Assembly: GCA_900752215.1 (NCBI GenBank)
Contig: CAADUO010000029.1
Location: 1 to 47,200 of the forward strand
From: an uncultured Collinsella sp.
Lineage (GTDB): Bacteria; Actinomycetota; Coriobacteriia; Coriobacteriales; Coriobacteriaceae
Direction: 5' to 3'
Length of the DNA: 47,200 bases
In this document: one piece after another, positions 14,148 through 21,851 of the stretch
Position numbering within the stretch: position 1 is the stretch's first letter
Layout of the letters: each line of letters opens with the position of its first letter
Made by a program: the position numbers and the translations under genes
The notes under the pieces: generated by a model
Databases searched by the model: none
Seen by the model: only the letters and a program-made list of their open reading frames with translations
Told to the model about the DNA's origin: nothing

Positions 14148-14828
14148 CTAGAACCGCGCGACCTGGTGCGTGAGCAGACCCGTCGGAACCTGCGCCGCGC
14201 CGCCGCTGACCTGCGCGGCGGGGAAGAGCGCAGCTACGGCAAAGTTGAACGGCTCTTTGCCCGTGTAGGTGCCGGCGGCACGTGCATCGTCGGCCAGGAG
14301 CTGTGATGCCTCGACTAGTGCGACAGCGTAGGCAGGGTCGTCGGCCAGTGCCGGCTCCGGCGCCTGGTCGAGCATGGCGCGGATGGCCCCGACGGCGTCC
14401 TCGCGCTTGACCTCCCACACGCGGTGCGTAATGCCGGCGGGGTCGGTGACGGCATAGAGTGAAGCGCCCTCTTTTGCGGCGCCGAGGATGATATCCATGA
14501 CGGGAGAGGCTTCGTAGACAAGCGTTACGGGACGGGGCTGTACCTTGAGGTCGGCGATTGCGCGCGCAGCGGCGGTCGTATCGGCGGCAACCGCGTCGCC
14601 GCCCGCCAGCGCACCAACCGGGCAGATCGCCACGACACCCGTCACACGTCCCGGCTCGCCCGAGCATTCGTACACGTAATACGCCGCACCCGGGTCCTTG
14701 AGCATCAGACCATCGGCAATGGCTCCGCGCAGAGCATCGTTGCCGCTCAGGATGCTGCCCATTGCAGGCAGCGCCTCGAGCACGCGGTCCTGAGCCGGGC
14801 GGATGCAGGGAAACGGAAGTGCTTTCAT
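14148..14828 (-). CDS. Short, diverged DUF1015-family protein
   Basis: A 226-residue protein recognised by the order of DUF1015 landmarks: GAAYYVYE (family YIYRQ), TGVVA, RPVTLVYEA, YAVTDPAGITHRVWEV (family FTSDDGVTHRVW) and FNFAVAALFPAAQV (family NYFLAVLFPHDQL). The family hallmark between the last two, normally IADGHHR, reads ALADDPAYA here, so the presumed active residues are gone. Family members usually have about 400 residues, so this copy is also short. DUF1015 genes often neighbour serC/serA, and both lie just upstream on the same strand. It may be a degraded or repurposed member. The ATG has AGGA upstream. Confidence 0.7.
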   Translation of the reverse strand: MKALPFPCIRPAQDRVLEALPAMGSILSGNDALRGAIADGLMLKDPGAAYYVYECSGEPGRVTGVVAICPVGALAGGDAVAADTTAAARAIADLKVQPRPVTLVYEASPVMDIILGAAKEGASLYAVTDPAGITHRVWEVKREDAVGAIRAMLDQAPEPALADDPAYAVALVEASQLLADDARAAGTYTGKEPFNFAVAALFPAAQVSGGAAQVPTGLLTHQVARF

Positions 14829-14867
14829 GGGCGGTCCTAACGCACGAGTCGGTTTGTTCGCGGCTTA

Positions 14868-16088
14868 TTATGCCCCAACTTGGCCGCTCGCGTCCCAGAG
14901 CACGTTATCGGCGAGCGCGATTAGCACCTGCTGACAACGAACGATATCGGCGTGGGGCACATATTCGTTGGGCTTGTGCGCGAGCGCGAGCGACCCGGGA
15001 CCGTAGCTCATGCAATTGCGGTTGTCTGTCTTGCCGGCAATGACGGCGGTGTCGGTGTAGCCGGTAAAGAAGCCGACGGTCGTGTCCGCGTCCGTCACGT
15101 CATCGGCGGCACGCTTGAGCGCTGCTAGAAGGGGAGAGTTCGGGTCGGGCTGGATGGCGGGGCGGTCGCCCGTCACGGTGTAGCTGCCATGGCAACCGGG
15201 AACGGCGGCTTCGGCGCCGGCGATGGCCTGCTCTACCATGCGCGTCGCGGCGGCCGTATCGGTCGGCGGGGGCAGTCGCATGTCGACCCAGGCTTTGGCG
15301 CGGTCGGGTACGACGTAGGGGCGATATCCGCCCTCGATTTGGCCAAACGTGATGGTCGAAGGCCCCAGCTCATCGTGCGCGGGCAGCGCCACAAACGCGC
15401 GACGGAGCGAACACACGACCTCGGCCATGGCGGCGACGGCATCCGCGCCCTTCCAAGGCTGGCTCGCATGCGCCGTGACGCCGGTCATCTCGATCTCGAA
15501 CCACGTGCGACCCTTGTGCGCCACCTGGATCTGTCCGTCGGTGGGCTCGGTGTCCAGCACCCATTCACGCGAGCCGACCCAGCCAGCATCGATGGCTGCC
15601 TCTGAGCCGCGCATAAAATCTTCCTCGTCGACCGAGCAGATGAGCGAAAAGCCGCGGCGGGGCAGCGCGCCATCCGCCGCCACGCGCTCGAGCGTATGGA
15701 CCAGTGCGGCAATGGCGCAGGCCAGGCCACTCTTCATGTCGCAGGCACCGCGGCCGTAGAGCTTGTCGTTACGCACAACCGCTCCGAGTGGCGGCGTGTT
15801 TGCGTCCCAGCCATCGCCCAAGGTAACGGTATCCATGTGGCAGATATAGACCAGCCGCGCCTCGTCGCTCAAACCGGGCACGGTGACCATGAGATTGCGG
15901 CGTCCGGTCAGCACCTCGAGTTCCTCAACCTGCACGGCATGGAGCACCGGATGGCTCAACCGCCCCAGTTGAGCCTCAACCAACGCTTTGATATAGCGTT
16001 CAATCTCGCCCTCATACGCACCTGGGTCGGAACTGTCGATCCGCACGAGTCCTTGCGTAAGCCGCCAAGCAAAATCTGTATCTACCAT
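14868..16088 (-). CDS. M20-family metallopeptidase/deacylase (ArgE/DapE-like)
   Basis: A 406-residue di-zinc hydrolase. Motifs in order are CHMDTVTLGDGW (His ligand and catalytic Asp), YGRGACDMKSGLA (bridging Asp), SVDEEDFMRGS (catalytic Glu-Glu), LDTEPTDGQI, and the C-terminal GPGSLALAHKPNEYV (final His ligand). The lid domain begins near HKGRTWFEIEM. Substrates in this family are N-acyl amino acids or small peptides; SYGPGS and the DTEPT motif are close to acetylornithine deacetylase/succinyl-diaminopimelate desuccinylase. I chose the ATG at 16088, with GAGGTG upstream. The 40 bases to the DUF1015 gene suggest one transcript. Confidence 0.85.
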   Translation of the reverse strand: MVDTDFAWRLTQGLVRIDSSDPGAYEGEIERYIKALVEAQLGRLSHPVLHAVQVEELEVLTGRRNLMVTVPGLSDEARLVYICHMDTVTLGDGWDANTPPLGAVVRNDKLYGRGACDMKSGLACAIAALVHTLERVAADGALPRRGFSLICSVDEEDFMRGSEAAIDAGWVGSREWVLDTEPTDGQIQVAHKGRTWFEIEMTGVTAHASQPWKGADAVAAMAEVVCSLRRAFVALPAHDELGPSTITFGQIEGGYRPYVVPDRAKAWVDMRLPPPTDTAAATRMVEQAIAGAEAAVPGCHGSYTVTGDRPAIQPDPNSPLLAALKRAADDVTDADTTVGFFTGYTDTAVIAGKTDNRNCMSYGPGSLALAHKPNEYVPHADIVRCQQVLIALADNVLWDASGQVGA

Positions 16089-16114
16089 AGGCACCTCACA
16101 GATAGTTAGGTCAA

Positions 16115-16129
16115 CATACAGATTGTATG
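16115..16129 (-). promoter_or_regulatory. Palindrome over the M20 gene promoter
   Basis: CATACA-GAT-TGTATG is a perfect 6-bp dyad. On the minus strand it contains TACAAT, a good -10, 34 bases before the start codon. A repressor bound here would block the promoter. The -35 is weak. Confidence 0.45.
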
Positions 16130-16166
16130 CCAAGAAGCGGCTCAGTGCATTTAATGGAGCGCTCAC

Positions 16167-16202
16167 AAAAATGGGGGCGCCTCTCGTGCGAAAGGCGCCC
16201 CC
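16167..16202 (-). terminator. Intrinsic terminator of serC-serA
   Basis: GGGGGCGCC pairs with GGCGCCCCC (16173-16181 and 16194-16202). On the minus strand it is followed by ATTTTTG. It lies 63 bases past the serA stop. Confidence 0.85.
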
Positions 16203-16265
16203 GCGGGCATTCAATGTCAGCGACGGGCAGGCCACATGGGGAACTGCCCGTCAGATCAGCCGGCG

Positions 16266-17429
16266 CTACTTGATCACGCGCACGCGATACATCGACGGAA
16301 TCTGCTTGAGCGCCTCGATGGTGCTGCTGTCCAGGTGCTCATCGGTGTCGAACATGGTGTAGGCGTTCTCGCCGGCGGACTCGTTGGTCATACGCTGCAC
16401 GTTGGCGTTGTCCTTGGCCAGGATGGCCGTGATCTGGCCGATCATGTTGGGCACGTTGGCGTGCAGGCAGGCAATGCGGCTTGCGGCGCGCGCCTTGCCC
16501 ATGCTGCAGGCGGGGTAGTTGACGCTGTGCGCGATGTTGCCGTTCTCCAGGTAATCCTTGAGCTCGCTGATGGCCATGTCTGCGCAGTTGGCCTCGGCCT
16601 CGCCGGTGCCGGCGCCCGAGTGCGTGGTGATAAACGTATTGGGCATCTTGACGGTCTTGGGAGTGGCAAAGTCGCAGCTAAACCAGCTGAGCTTGCCTGC
16701 ACGCAGGGCGGCGTCGACGGCGTCCTCGTCAATGATGGTCTCGCGTGCGTAGTTGATGAGCACGGCGTCCGGTGCCAGCAGGTTAATCTGCTCGGTGCTG
16801 ATCATGCCGATGGTGTCGGCCTTGCTGGGCGCGTGCACGGTGAGGTAGTCGCAGCCGCGGCAGAGATCCTCGAGCGTGCCCACGCGCTGCACCTCGCGGC
16901 TCAGCACCCACGCGTGCTCAACGGAAATGAACGGATCGTAGCCATAGACGTCCATGCCCAGATCGACGCAGGCGTTGGCGACCTTGGAGCCCACGTTGCC
17001 CAGGCCGATGACACCGATGCGCTTGCCCTTGAGCTCGCGGCCCACAAAGGCCTTCTTGGCCTTTTCGGCATCGACCTGAATTTCGGGGTCGTCGGCGTTG
17101 TCACGCACCCAGTTCATTGATTGCACCACGCCGCGGCTCGAGAGCACCAGCATGCCTAGGACGAGCTCCTTAACGGCGTTGCTGTTGGCGCCGGGGGAGT
17201 TAAAGACGACGACGCCCTTCTTGGCGTACTCCTCGACGGGGATGTTGTTGACGCCGGCGCCGCAGCGGGCGATGGCGCGGATGCCCTCGGGCAGCTCGTA
17301 GCCGTGCAGGTCGGTCGAGCGCATCAGAATGGCGTCGGCCTCTTCGGCGGTGCTCACAAACTCGTAGCCCTCACCAAACTCGACCTTGCCGTCCTTGGTA
17401 ATGTCATCGATGGTTTTAATCTTGCGCAT
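16266..17429 (-). CDS. serA: D-3-phosphoglycerate dehydrogenase
   Basis: A 387-residue NAD-dependent enzyme that oxidises 3-phosphoglycerate to phosphohydroxypyruvate, the first step of serine synthesis. It has the substrate domain with ARCGAGVNNIP (about residues 53-63), Rossmann motif GVIGLGNVGSKVAN (about 138-151), the catalytic THSGAGTGEAE segment, and a C-terminal ACT domain (about 310-387, ending MYRVRVIK). The length fits the short type without the intervening domain. Serine feedback through ACT is likely but unproven here. AAGGAG precedes the ATG. It is downstream of serC on one transcript. Confidence 0.95.
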   Translation of the reverse strand: MRKIKTIDDITKDGKVEFGEGYEFVSTAEEADAILMRSTDLHGYELPEGIRAIARCGAGVNNIPVEEYAKKGVVVFNSPGANSNAVKELVLGMLVLSSRGVVQSMNWVRDNADDPEIQVDAEKAKKAFVGRELKGKRIGVIGLGNVGSKVANACVDLGMDVYGYDPFISVEHAWVLSREVQRVGTLEDLCRGCDYLTVHAPSKADTIGMISTEQINLLAPDAVLINYARETIIDEDAVDAALRAGKLSWFSCDFATPKTVKMPNTFITTHSGAGTGEAEANCADMAISELKDYLENGNIAHSVNYPACSMGKARAASRIACLHANVPNMIGQITAILAKDNANVQRMTNESAGENAYTMFDTDEHLDSSTIEALKQIPSMYRVRVIK

Positions 17430-17500
17430 GGAAAACTCCTTAGCAGGTTTTGATCTATACAGGGTGGTCTGAGATGGCTGATCGGCCCGCGCGTTGCGGG

Positions 17501-18625
17501 CTAGTTAGATCGCGGGCTCAAACTATGCTGCGCTTCGAAGTCCTTCATGTACGAGGCCAGTGCCTGCACGTCTTCCATGGTCACGGCGTTGTAGACGCTT
17601 GCGCGCATGCCGCCCACCAGGCGATGGCCCTTGACGTTTTGAATCTGGTGCTCGGCCGCGCCTGCGACAAAGGCCGCGTCGAGTTCGGTGTCGCCGGAGC
17701 GGAAGGTAACGTTGGCGATGGAGTGGCTGTCGGCCTGCGTGGTGCCATGGAACAGCTCGCTGTGCTCGAGCAGGTCATAGAGCAGGTTGGCCTTGGCCCA
17801 GTTGCGTTCGGCCATGGCGGCAAGTCCGCCGGTCTCCTCGACCCAGTGGAACACCTTGCCGCATACGTAGATGCCAAAGGTGTTGGGCGTGTTGAGCATG
17901 GAGCCCTTGGCGGCCTGGGTCTTAAGGTCCATGTACTGCGGCGTCTGCGCAAAGGCGGGGCCTTCGGCGATCAGGTCGTCGCGCACGATAACCACGGTCA
18001 CGCCCGCGGCGCCGGCGTTTTTCTGCGCGCCGGCGTAGATGAGCCCGTAGCGCTCAACGTCGAGCGGCTGCGACAGAAAGCAGCTTGAGACATCGGCGAC
18101 CAGTGGTACGTCGCCGCAGTTGGGCAGCTCGTGGTACATGGTGCCAAAGATGGTGTTGTTCTGGCAGATGTAGACGTAGTCGAGCCCGTCGCCCGCGGCC
18201 TCGGCGGCAATGCGCACGTTGACGTCGGCCATGGTGGGAATGCGGTCGAAATTCGTGTCCTCGGAGCTCGCGAGCAGCACGGCCTCGCCGTACTTGGCGG
18301 CCTCCTTGTACGCCTTGTTGGCGAAGTTGCCGGTCACGACGTAGCCGGCGCGGCCGCAGCGCATGAGGTTCATGGGGATGCCCGCAAACTGCAGCGTGGC
18401 GCCACCCTGCAAAAACAGGACGCGGTAGTTGTCGGGGATGCTCAGCAGGCGGCGCAGAGTTGCCTCAGCGTCATCGATGATCTGCTGGTACATGCTAGAT
18501 CGATGGCTCATCTCGAGCACGGACATGCCGCAACCGCGGTAGTCCATCATCTCGTCGGCGATCTCGGCGAGCACGCTTGTGGGCAGTGCGGCCGGGCCAG
18601 CTGAGAAGTTGTGCACACGTGCCAT
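17501..18625 (-). CDS. serC: Phosphoserine aminotransferase
   Basis: A 374-residue PLP enzyme that makes phosphoserine from phosphohydroxypyruvate, the second step of the pathway. It begins with the family signature NFSAGPAALP, has LFLQGGATLQF (phosphate contacts), DVSSCFLSQPLD, and the PLP lysine in YAGAQKNAG (about residue 202), and ends with GGMRASVYNAV. GGGAG lies before the ATG. The 71-base gap to serA holds a GCCCGC/GCGGGC hairpin but no clear promoter. No serB phosphatase is seen here; a histidine phosphatase or HAD protein in the window could supply that step, but this is speculative. Confidence 0.95.
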   Translation of the reverse strand: MARVHNFSAGPAALPTSVLAEIADEMMDYRGCGMSVLEMSHRSSMYQQIIDDAEATLRRLLSIPDNYRVLFLQGGATLQFAGIPMNLMRCGRAGYVVTGNFANKAYKEAAKYGEAVLLASSEDTNFDRIPTMADVNVRIAAEAAGDGLDYVYICQNNTIFGTMYHELPNCGDVPLVADVSSCFLSQPLDVERYGLIYAGAQKNAGAAGVTVVIVRDDLIAEGPAFAQTPQYMDLKTQAAKGSMLNTPNTFGIYVCGKVFHWVEETGGLAAMAERNWAKANLLYDLLEHSELFHGTTQADSHSIANVTFRSGDTELDAAFVAGAAEHQIQNVKGHRLVGGMRASVYNAVTMEDVQALASYMKDFEAQHSLSPRSN

Positions 18626-18764
18626 CTTCTAGTCTCCCTTATAGTCGTTTGAACGTTCGGGATACTTTAGCACAGTGGAGCGCCAGGCGCGACCGCATCA
18701 CGGTAAAACTCGACTACGCCGCTATGATTTACAGGATGGTTACATGGGGGAGGGATGCTTTACT

Positions 18765-18835
18765 CCTCAGGCAAATCCAAATCTGCGAGCGAAGGCATGA
18801 GGTTCTCTAGGCGCTTGAGCTCTTCGTCGCAAATT
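18765..18835 (-). pseudogene. Coding-like remnant
   Basis: On the minus strand an in-frame stretch reads DEELKRLENLMPSLADLDL and then PEE and a stop, which looks like the C-terminal end of a helical protein. AGGAGG lies upstream, but no ATG/GTG/TTG start exists in that frame. It begins inside a GTAGCTAATTTG string that also bounds the repeat complex at 21.55-21.84 kb. I read it as a gene remnant beside a repeat; chance is possible. Confidence 0.3.
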
Positions 18836-18851
18836 AGCTACCTCCTGCTCA

Positions 18852-20453
18852 CTACGATGCCAGTGTGGCGATGACGGCTTCGTCGCCGGCGTATATGAGG
18901 GTGTTGCCGTCTGGGATGATCGTTTGGCCGTCGCGCTTGAGCATCACCACAATAAACGGATGCTTGCCTTGCGGCACATCGCGCAGGCGCTGGCCGGCCA
19001 GGCGACCGTGGGGCGTCACGGTGACCTCGCGCAGCGTAACCTCGGCACGCTCTTCGAACGTTGGGGCGGCCATCACCAGCAGATCGCCTTCCTGGATCAC
19101 GGTGTCGCCATTGGGCAGTACCGGGTGCGCCCCGTCGCGCAGCACCAGGACCACGAGCATGTCGGTGGCGCTGCCAATGTCCGCGAGCGAGCGTCCGGCA
19201 AACGGATGTCCAGCGCCCACCTTGAGCTTTACAAACGACATGCCGTCCTCGTCGCGGTAGTCGTTAAAGGTGCGGCGTACGTCGCCTGCCGCATCGATCA
19301 TGTCGAGCTTTTTCGCCACCGCCGGCAGCAGCGAGCCCTGCACCACGATGCTCGACACGGCAATCACAAACACCAGGTCAAATAGGTCGTGTCCGCCGGG
19401 AACGCCGGCTACCACGGCAAAGAGACTAAAGACGACCGAAGCTGCTCCGCGCAGACCCGCCCAGCTTACGAGCGCGACCTGGCGAGGGTTCGTCCTAAAC
19501 GGCGCCAGGAGCATGCCCACGGCGATGGGGCGGCTCACGAAGAGCATGAACGCCATGAGCGCCAGGCCCGGCAGCAGCATCTGTGGCAGGCGCGCGGGCG
19601 TCACGAGCAGGCCGAGCAAGAAGAAGATCGTCATCTCTGCCATCTCGGTGAGGGTGTCAAAGAAGTGCGCCATCTCGACTTTGCCGGTGATGTCGCTGGC
19701 ACCCAGCACAATGCCGGCCAGGTATACAGCCAAAAAGCCGTTGCCGCCCAGGTAGCTCGGCAGCGCGTAGGCGACGATGGCTACGGCGAACAAAAAGATG
19801 GTCTGCGCGCCCTCGGCCGTTGCGTGCGCGCGTTCAATCAGGCGGCCCGCCGCCCAGCCGATGGCAAGGCCCACGCCCACGCCCAGGATAATCTGCTTGG
19901 CCAGCAGTGCGGGAATGTTGATGTCGCCGCCGGCCGCGAGTGTGGCGAGCACGGCGGTGAGCATGTAGGCGACGGGGTCGTTGGAGCCCGATTCGACCTC
20001 GAGCAGCGAGTCAGTCCCGCCCCTCAGTGACAGGCTGTGCTCGCGCAGCACGCTAAAGACGCTGGCCGCATCGGTGGATGCTACGACCGAGCCCAGCAGC
20101 AGACCGCCGATCCAGTCGAAACCCAGCACGAAATGCGCAAACGCACCCGTAATGCCAGCGGTGATGACGACGCCGAGCGTGCTCAGCAGCACCGCCGGCA
20201 CAGCGACGGGTTTGGCACGGTCGATATTGGTGTTAAAGCCGCCGTAGAACATGATGAACAGCAGCGCCGTGCTGCAGACGGTTTCGGTGAGCGCATAGTC
20301 GCTAAAGTCGATATGCGCCGGGCCGTTGACGCCCAACAGCATGCCGAGCGCGATAAAGATGAGCAGGGTGGGGAAGGGGAGTTTTTTGCCGACGGGTTTG
20401 ATGGTCAGGCACAAAATGATGACGAGGCCGATAAAGAGAAGGATCTGGTTCAT
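18852..20453 (-). CDS. Potassium (or sodium)/proton antiporter, CPA1 family with TrkA-C domain
   Basis: A 533-residue protein. Residues 1-385 form about 12 membrane helices of the NhaP2/CvrA type, with STDAASVF and ESGSNDPVAY carrying the conserved ion-binding Asp residues. Residues about 400-533 are cytoplasmic, with a TrkA-C/RCK-like regulatory region (LKVGAGHPFAGRSLADI; LLVMAAP). It exchanges cytoplasmic K+ or Na+ for protons and helps pH and osmotic balance. The ATG has a GGAG about 11 bases upstream, a rather long gap. It is a single-gene unit. Confidence 0.88.
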   Translation of the reverse strand: MNQILLFIGLVIILCLTIKPVGKKLPFPTLLIFIALGMLLGVNGPAHIDFSDYALTETVCSTALLFIMFYGGFNTNIDRAKPVAVPAVLLSTLGVVITAGITGAFAHFVLGFDWIGGLLLGSVVASTDAASVFSVLREHSLSLRGGTDSLLEVESGSNDPVAYMLTAVLATLAAGGDINIPALLAKQIILGVGVGLAIGWAAGRLIERAHATAEGAQTIFLFAVAIVAYALPSYLGGNGFLAVYLAGIVLGASDITGKVEMAHFFDTLTEMAEMTIFFLLGLLVTPARLPQMLLPGLALMAFMLFVSRPIAVGMLLAPFRTNPRQVALVSWAGLRGAASVVFSLFAVVAGVPGGHDLFDLVFVIAVSSIVVQGSLLPAVAKKLDMIDAAGDVRRTFNDYRDEDGMSFVKLKVGAGHPFAGRSLADIGSATDMLVVLVLRDGAHPVLPNGDTVIQEGDLLVMAAPTFEERAEVTLREVTVTPHGRLAGQRLRDVPQGKHPFIVVMLKRDGQTIIPDGNTLIYAGDEAVIATLAS

Positions 20454-20602
20454 AGATGGTGTCCGCTCCTGGGTGGTTGGCGTGGCACGGTCAGTTGCCT
20501 GCGGTTATTTGTACCCAAAGATGGTGGGTTTATGGGGTTGGATTGCGGGCGTGCGCGATATCGTCATAGACGGCTGCCGTCTTTGCCTCTGCTCGGAAAC
20601 CC

Positions 20603-20631
20603 TTTCCAGCTTTATTGCAACGGAGTACAAT
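20603..20631 (+). promoter_or_regulatory. Candidate promoter of the phosphoesterase gene
   Basis: TTTCCA (20603-20608) and TACAAT (20626-20631) are 17 bases apart, leaving a leader of about 70 bases that contains the small palindrome TTCAACTTGAA. Confidence 0.45.
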
Positions 20632-20706
20632 GGGTAACATTTAAGTTCAACTTGAAGTTTTAGTTGCGGCGCCTGGCTTCGGCCGCAATGCAAGGAGAGG
20701 CGTACC

Positions 20707-21546
20707 ATGGCGATCTATGTGACATCTGATGCTCACGGGCACGTGCGTGCGCTTGACGAGGCCCTGTCTAAGATCTCGTTGACGTCCGACGACACGCTGT
20801 ACGTGCTGGGCGACATGATCGATCGCGGGCCCGATCCGGTCGGTGTTATTAAGCTCGTGCGCTCGCTGCCCAACGCCCGCGTGCTCAAGGGTAATCACGA
20901 GCAGATCATGCTCGATGCCATCGTTGGCCAGGATCCGCTCGATGCCGAGACCTGGGATATCAACGGTGGCTGGACGACGCGCGAGCAGCTCAACGACATG
21001 GAATTTGAGGCATACGAGGAGCTCGTGCGATGGATGGCCGCGCTGCCGCTCTATGCGGTGGCCGAGACTGAGGAGCGCCCGTATCTGCTGGTACATGCTG
21101 GAATCGAGATGAAGGCGGCGCGCGCGTTTTTGCTTGAGCATGGCGTCGATTGTGCCGATGGCGTCGGAGCGGTGGGTGCCGATCGCGAGCTGCTGCAGCA
21201 GATGCTCGCGGTGCAGTCGTCCGATGACCTGCTATGGATTCGTCACGGCTATTGGGATGTGCCGACCGGGCTGCTTTCTGCCGAAGGCAAGGGCCCGGTC
21301 GTGGTGAGCGGTCACACGCCCACGGTATCGCTTGGGCGCTATTGCGAGGTCGGTGGTCTGGCGGGGCTCGATGAGGAATCGGGACGAGGGCAGATCGTGC
21401 GCTTGGGCGGCGAGGACACTGCCGGCGTGCCCGATCGCATCGACATCGACTGCGCCGCCGCCACCGGCTCCGAGTTCGGCCGCGTGGGCATCCTGCGCCT
21501 GGACGACGGGGCGGAGTTCTACGCGAATATCAACCCGGGCGAATAA
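20707..21546 (+). CDS. PPP-superfamily metallophosphoesterase
   Basis: A 279-residue calcineurin-like phosphatase. The dimetal motifs are in order: SDAHGH (Asp8, His10), GDMIDRGPD, GNHEQ, a His in LLVHAGIE, and VSGHTPT near the C-terminus. The DRGP and GNHE forms are those of bacterial serine/threonine phosphatases and diadenosine tetraphosphatases, so the substrate could be phosphoprotein or a dinucleotide. An inserted region (about residues 135-180) separates the halves. AAGGAG precedes the ATG. Confidence 0.86.
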   Translation: MAIYVTSDAHGHVRALDEALSKISLTSDDTLYVLGDMIDRGPDPVGVIKLVRSLPNARVLKGNHEQIMLDAIVGQDPLDAETWDINGGWTTREQLNDMEFEAYEELVRWMAALPLYAVAETEERPYLLVHAGIEMKAARAFLLEHGVDCADGVGAVGADRELLQQMLAVQSSDDLLWIRHGYWDVPTGLLSAEGKGPVVVSGHTPTVSLGRYCEVGGLAGLDEESGRGQIVRLGGEDTAGVPDRIDIDCAAATGSEFGRVGILRLDDGAEFYANINPGE

Positions 21547-21851
21547 CGGGTGCAAGGGGTAGCTAATTTGGGAAGGGTTTTTTGACTACTTTTGCCCTTC
21601 TGCCCGCTAATTGATTTCTCTGGGACGGGGATTAAATAATCATTTGGCTGCCCGCTGGCTAAGTGAGTAGACTTTTTTGGAAATGCCGAGCACCCAACAT
21701 ATTTGCCTCAATAAAACCGCAGGTCAAAGACTTGTGCTCTGTCGGTGTGGTCGGGGATTCGGTAAAAGTCTACTCACTTAGTTTTGCATGTCCGCAACGA
21801 GACTCCAGCCGGGGTGATTCCACCGCAAATTAGCTTCTCCCATCGCCGCAA
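21547..21851. repeat. Composite repeat region between convergent genes
   Basis: The region is filled with nested inverted structures. The outer pair is AGCTAATTTG (21561-21570) with CAAATTAGCT (21826-21835), flanked by similar GGG/CCC bases. Inside are TTTTTTGACTAC and CTGGGACGGGGATTAAA (21620-21636), both also found near 34.36-34.40 kb, and then the 123-bp element described separately. I see no gene. Confidence 0.75.
21659..21781. mobile_element. 123-bp element with perfect terminal inverted repeats
   Basis: CTAAGTGAGTAGACTTTT (21659-21676) and its exact complement (21764-21781) bound 87 bases with no open frame. The interior contains AAAACCGCAGGT, also seen in the degenerate repeats at 44.53 and 44.75 kb. 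Size and structure fit a MITE-like non-autonomous element; no target-site duplication is obvious. It could instead be a structured RNA or protein-binding repeat. Confidence 0.6.
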
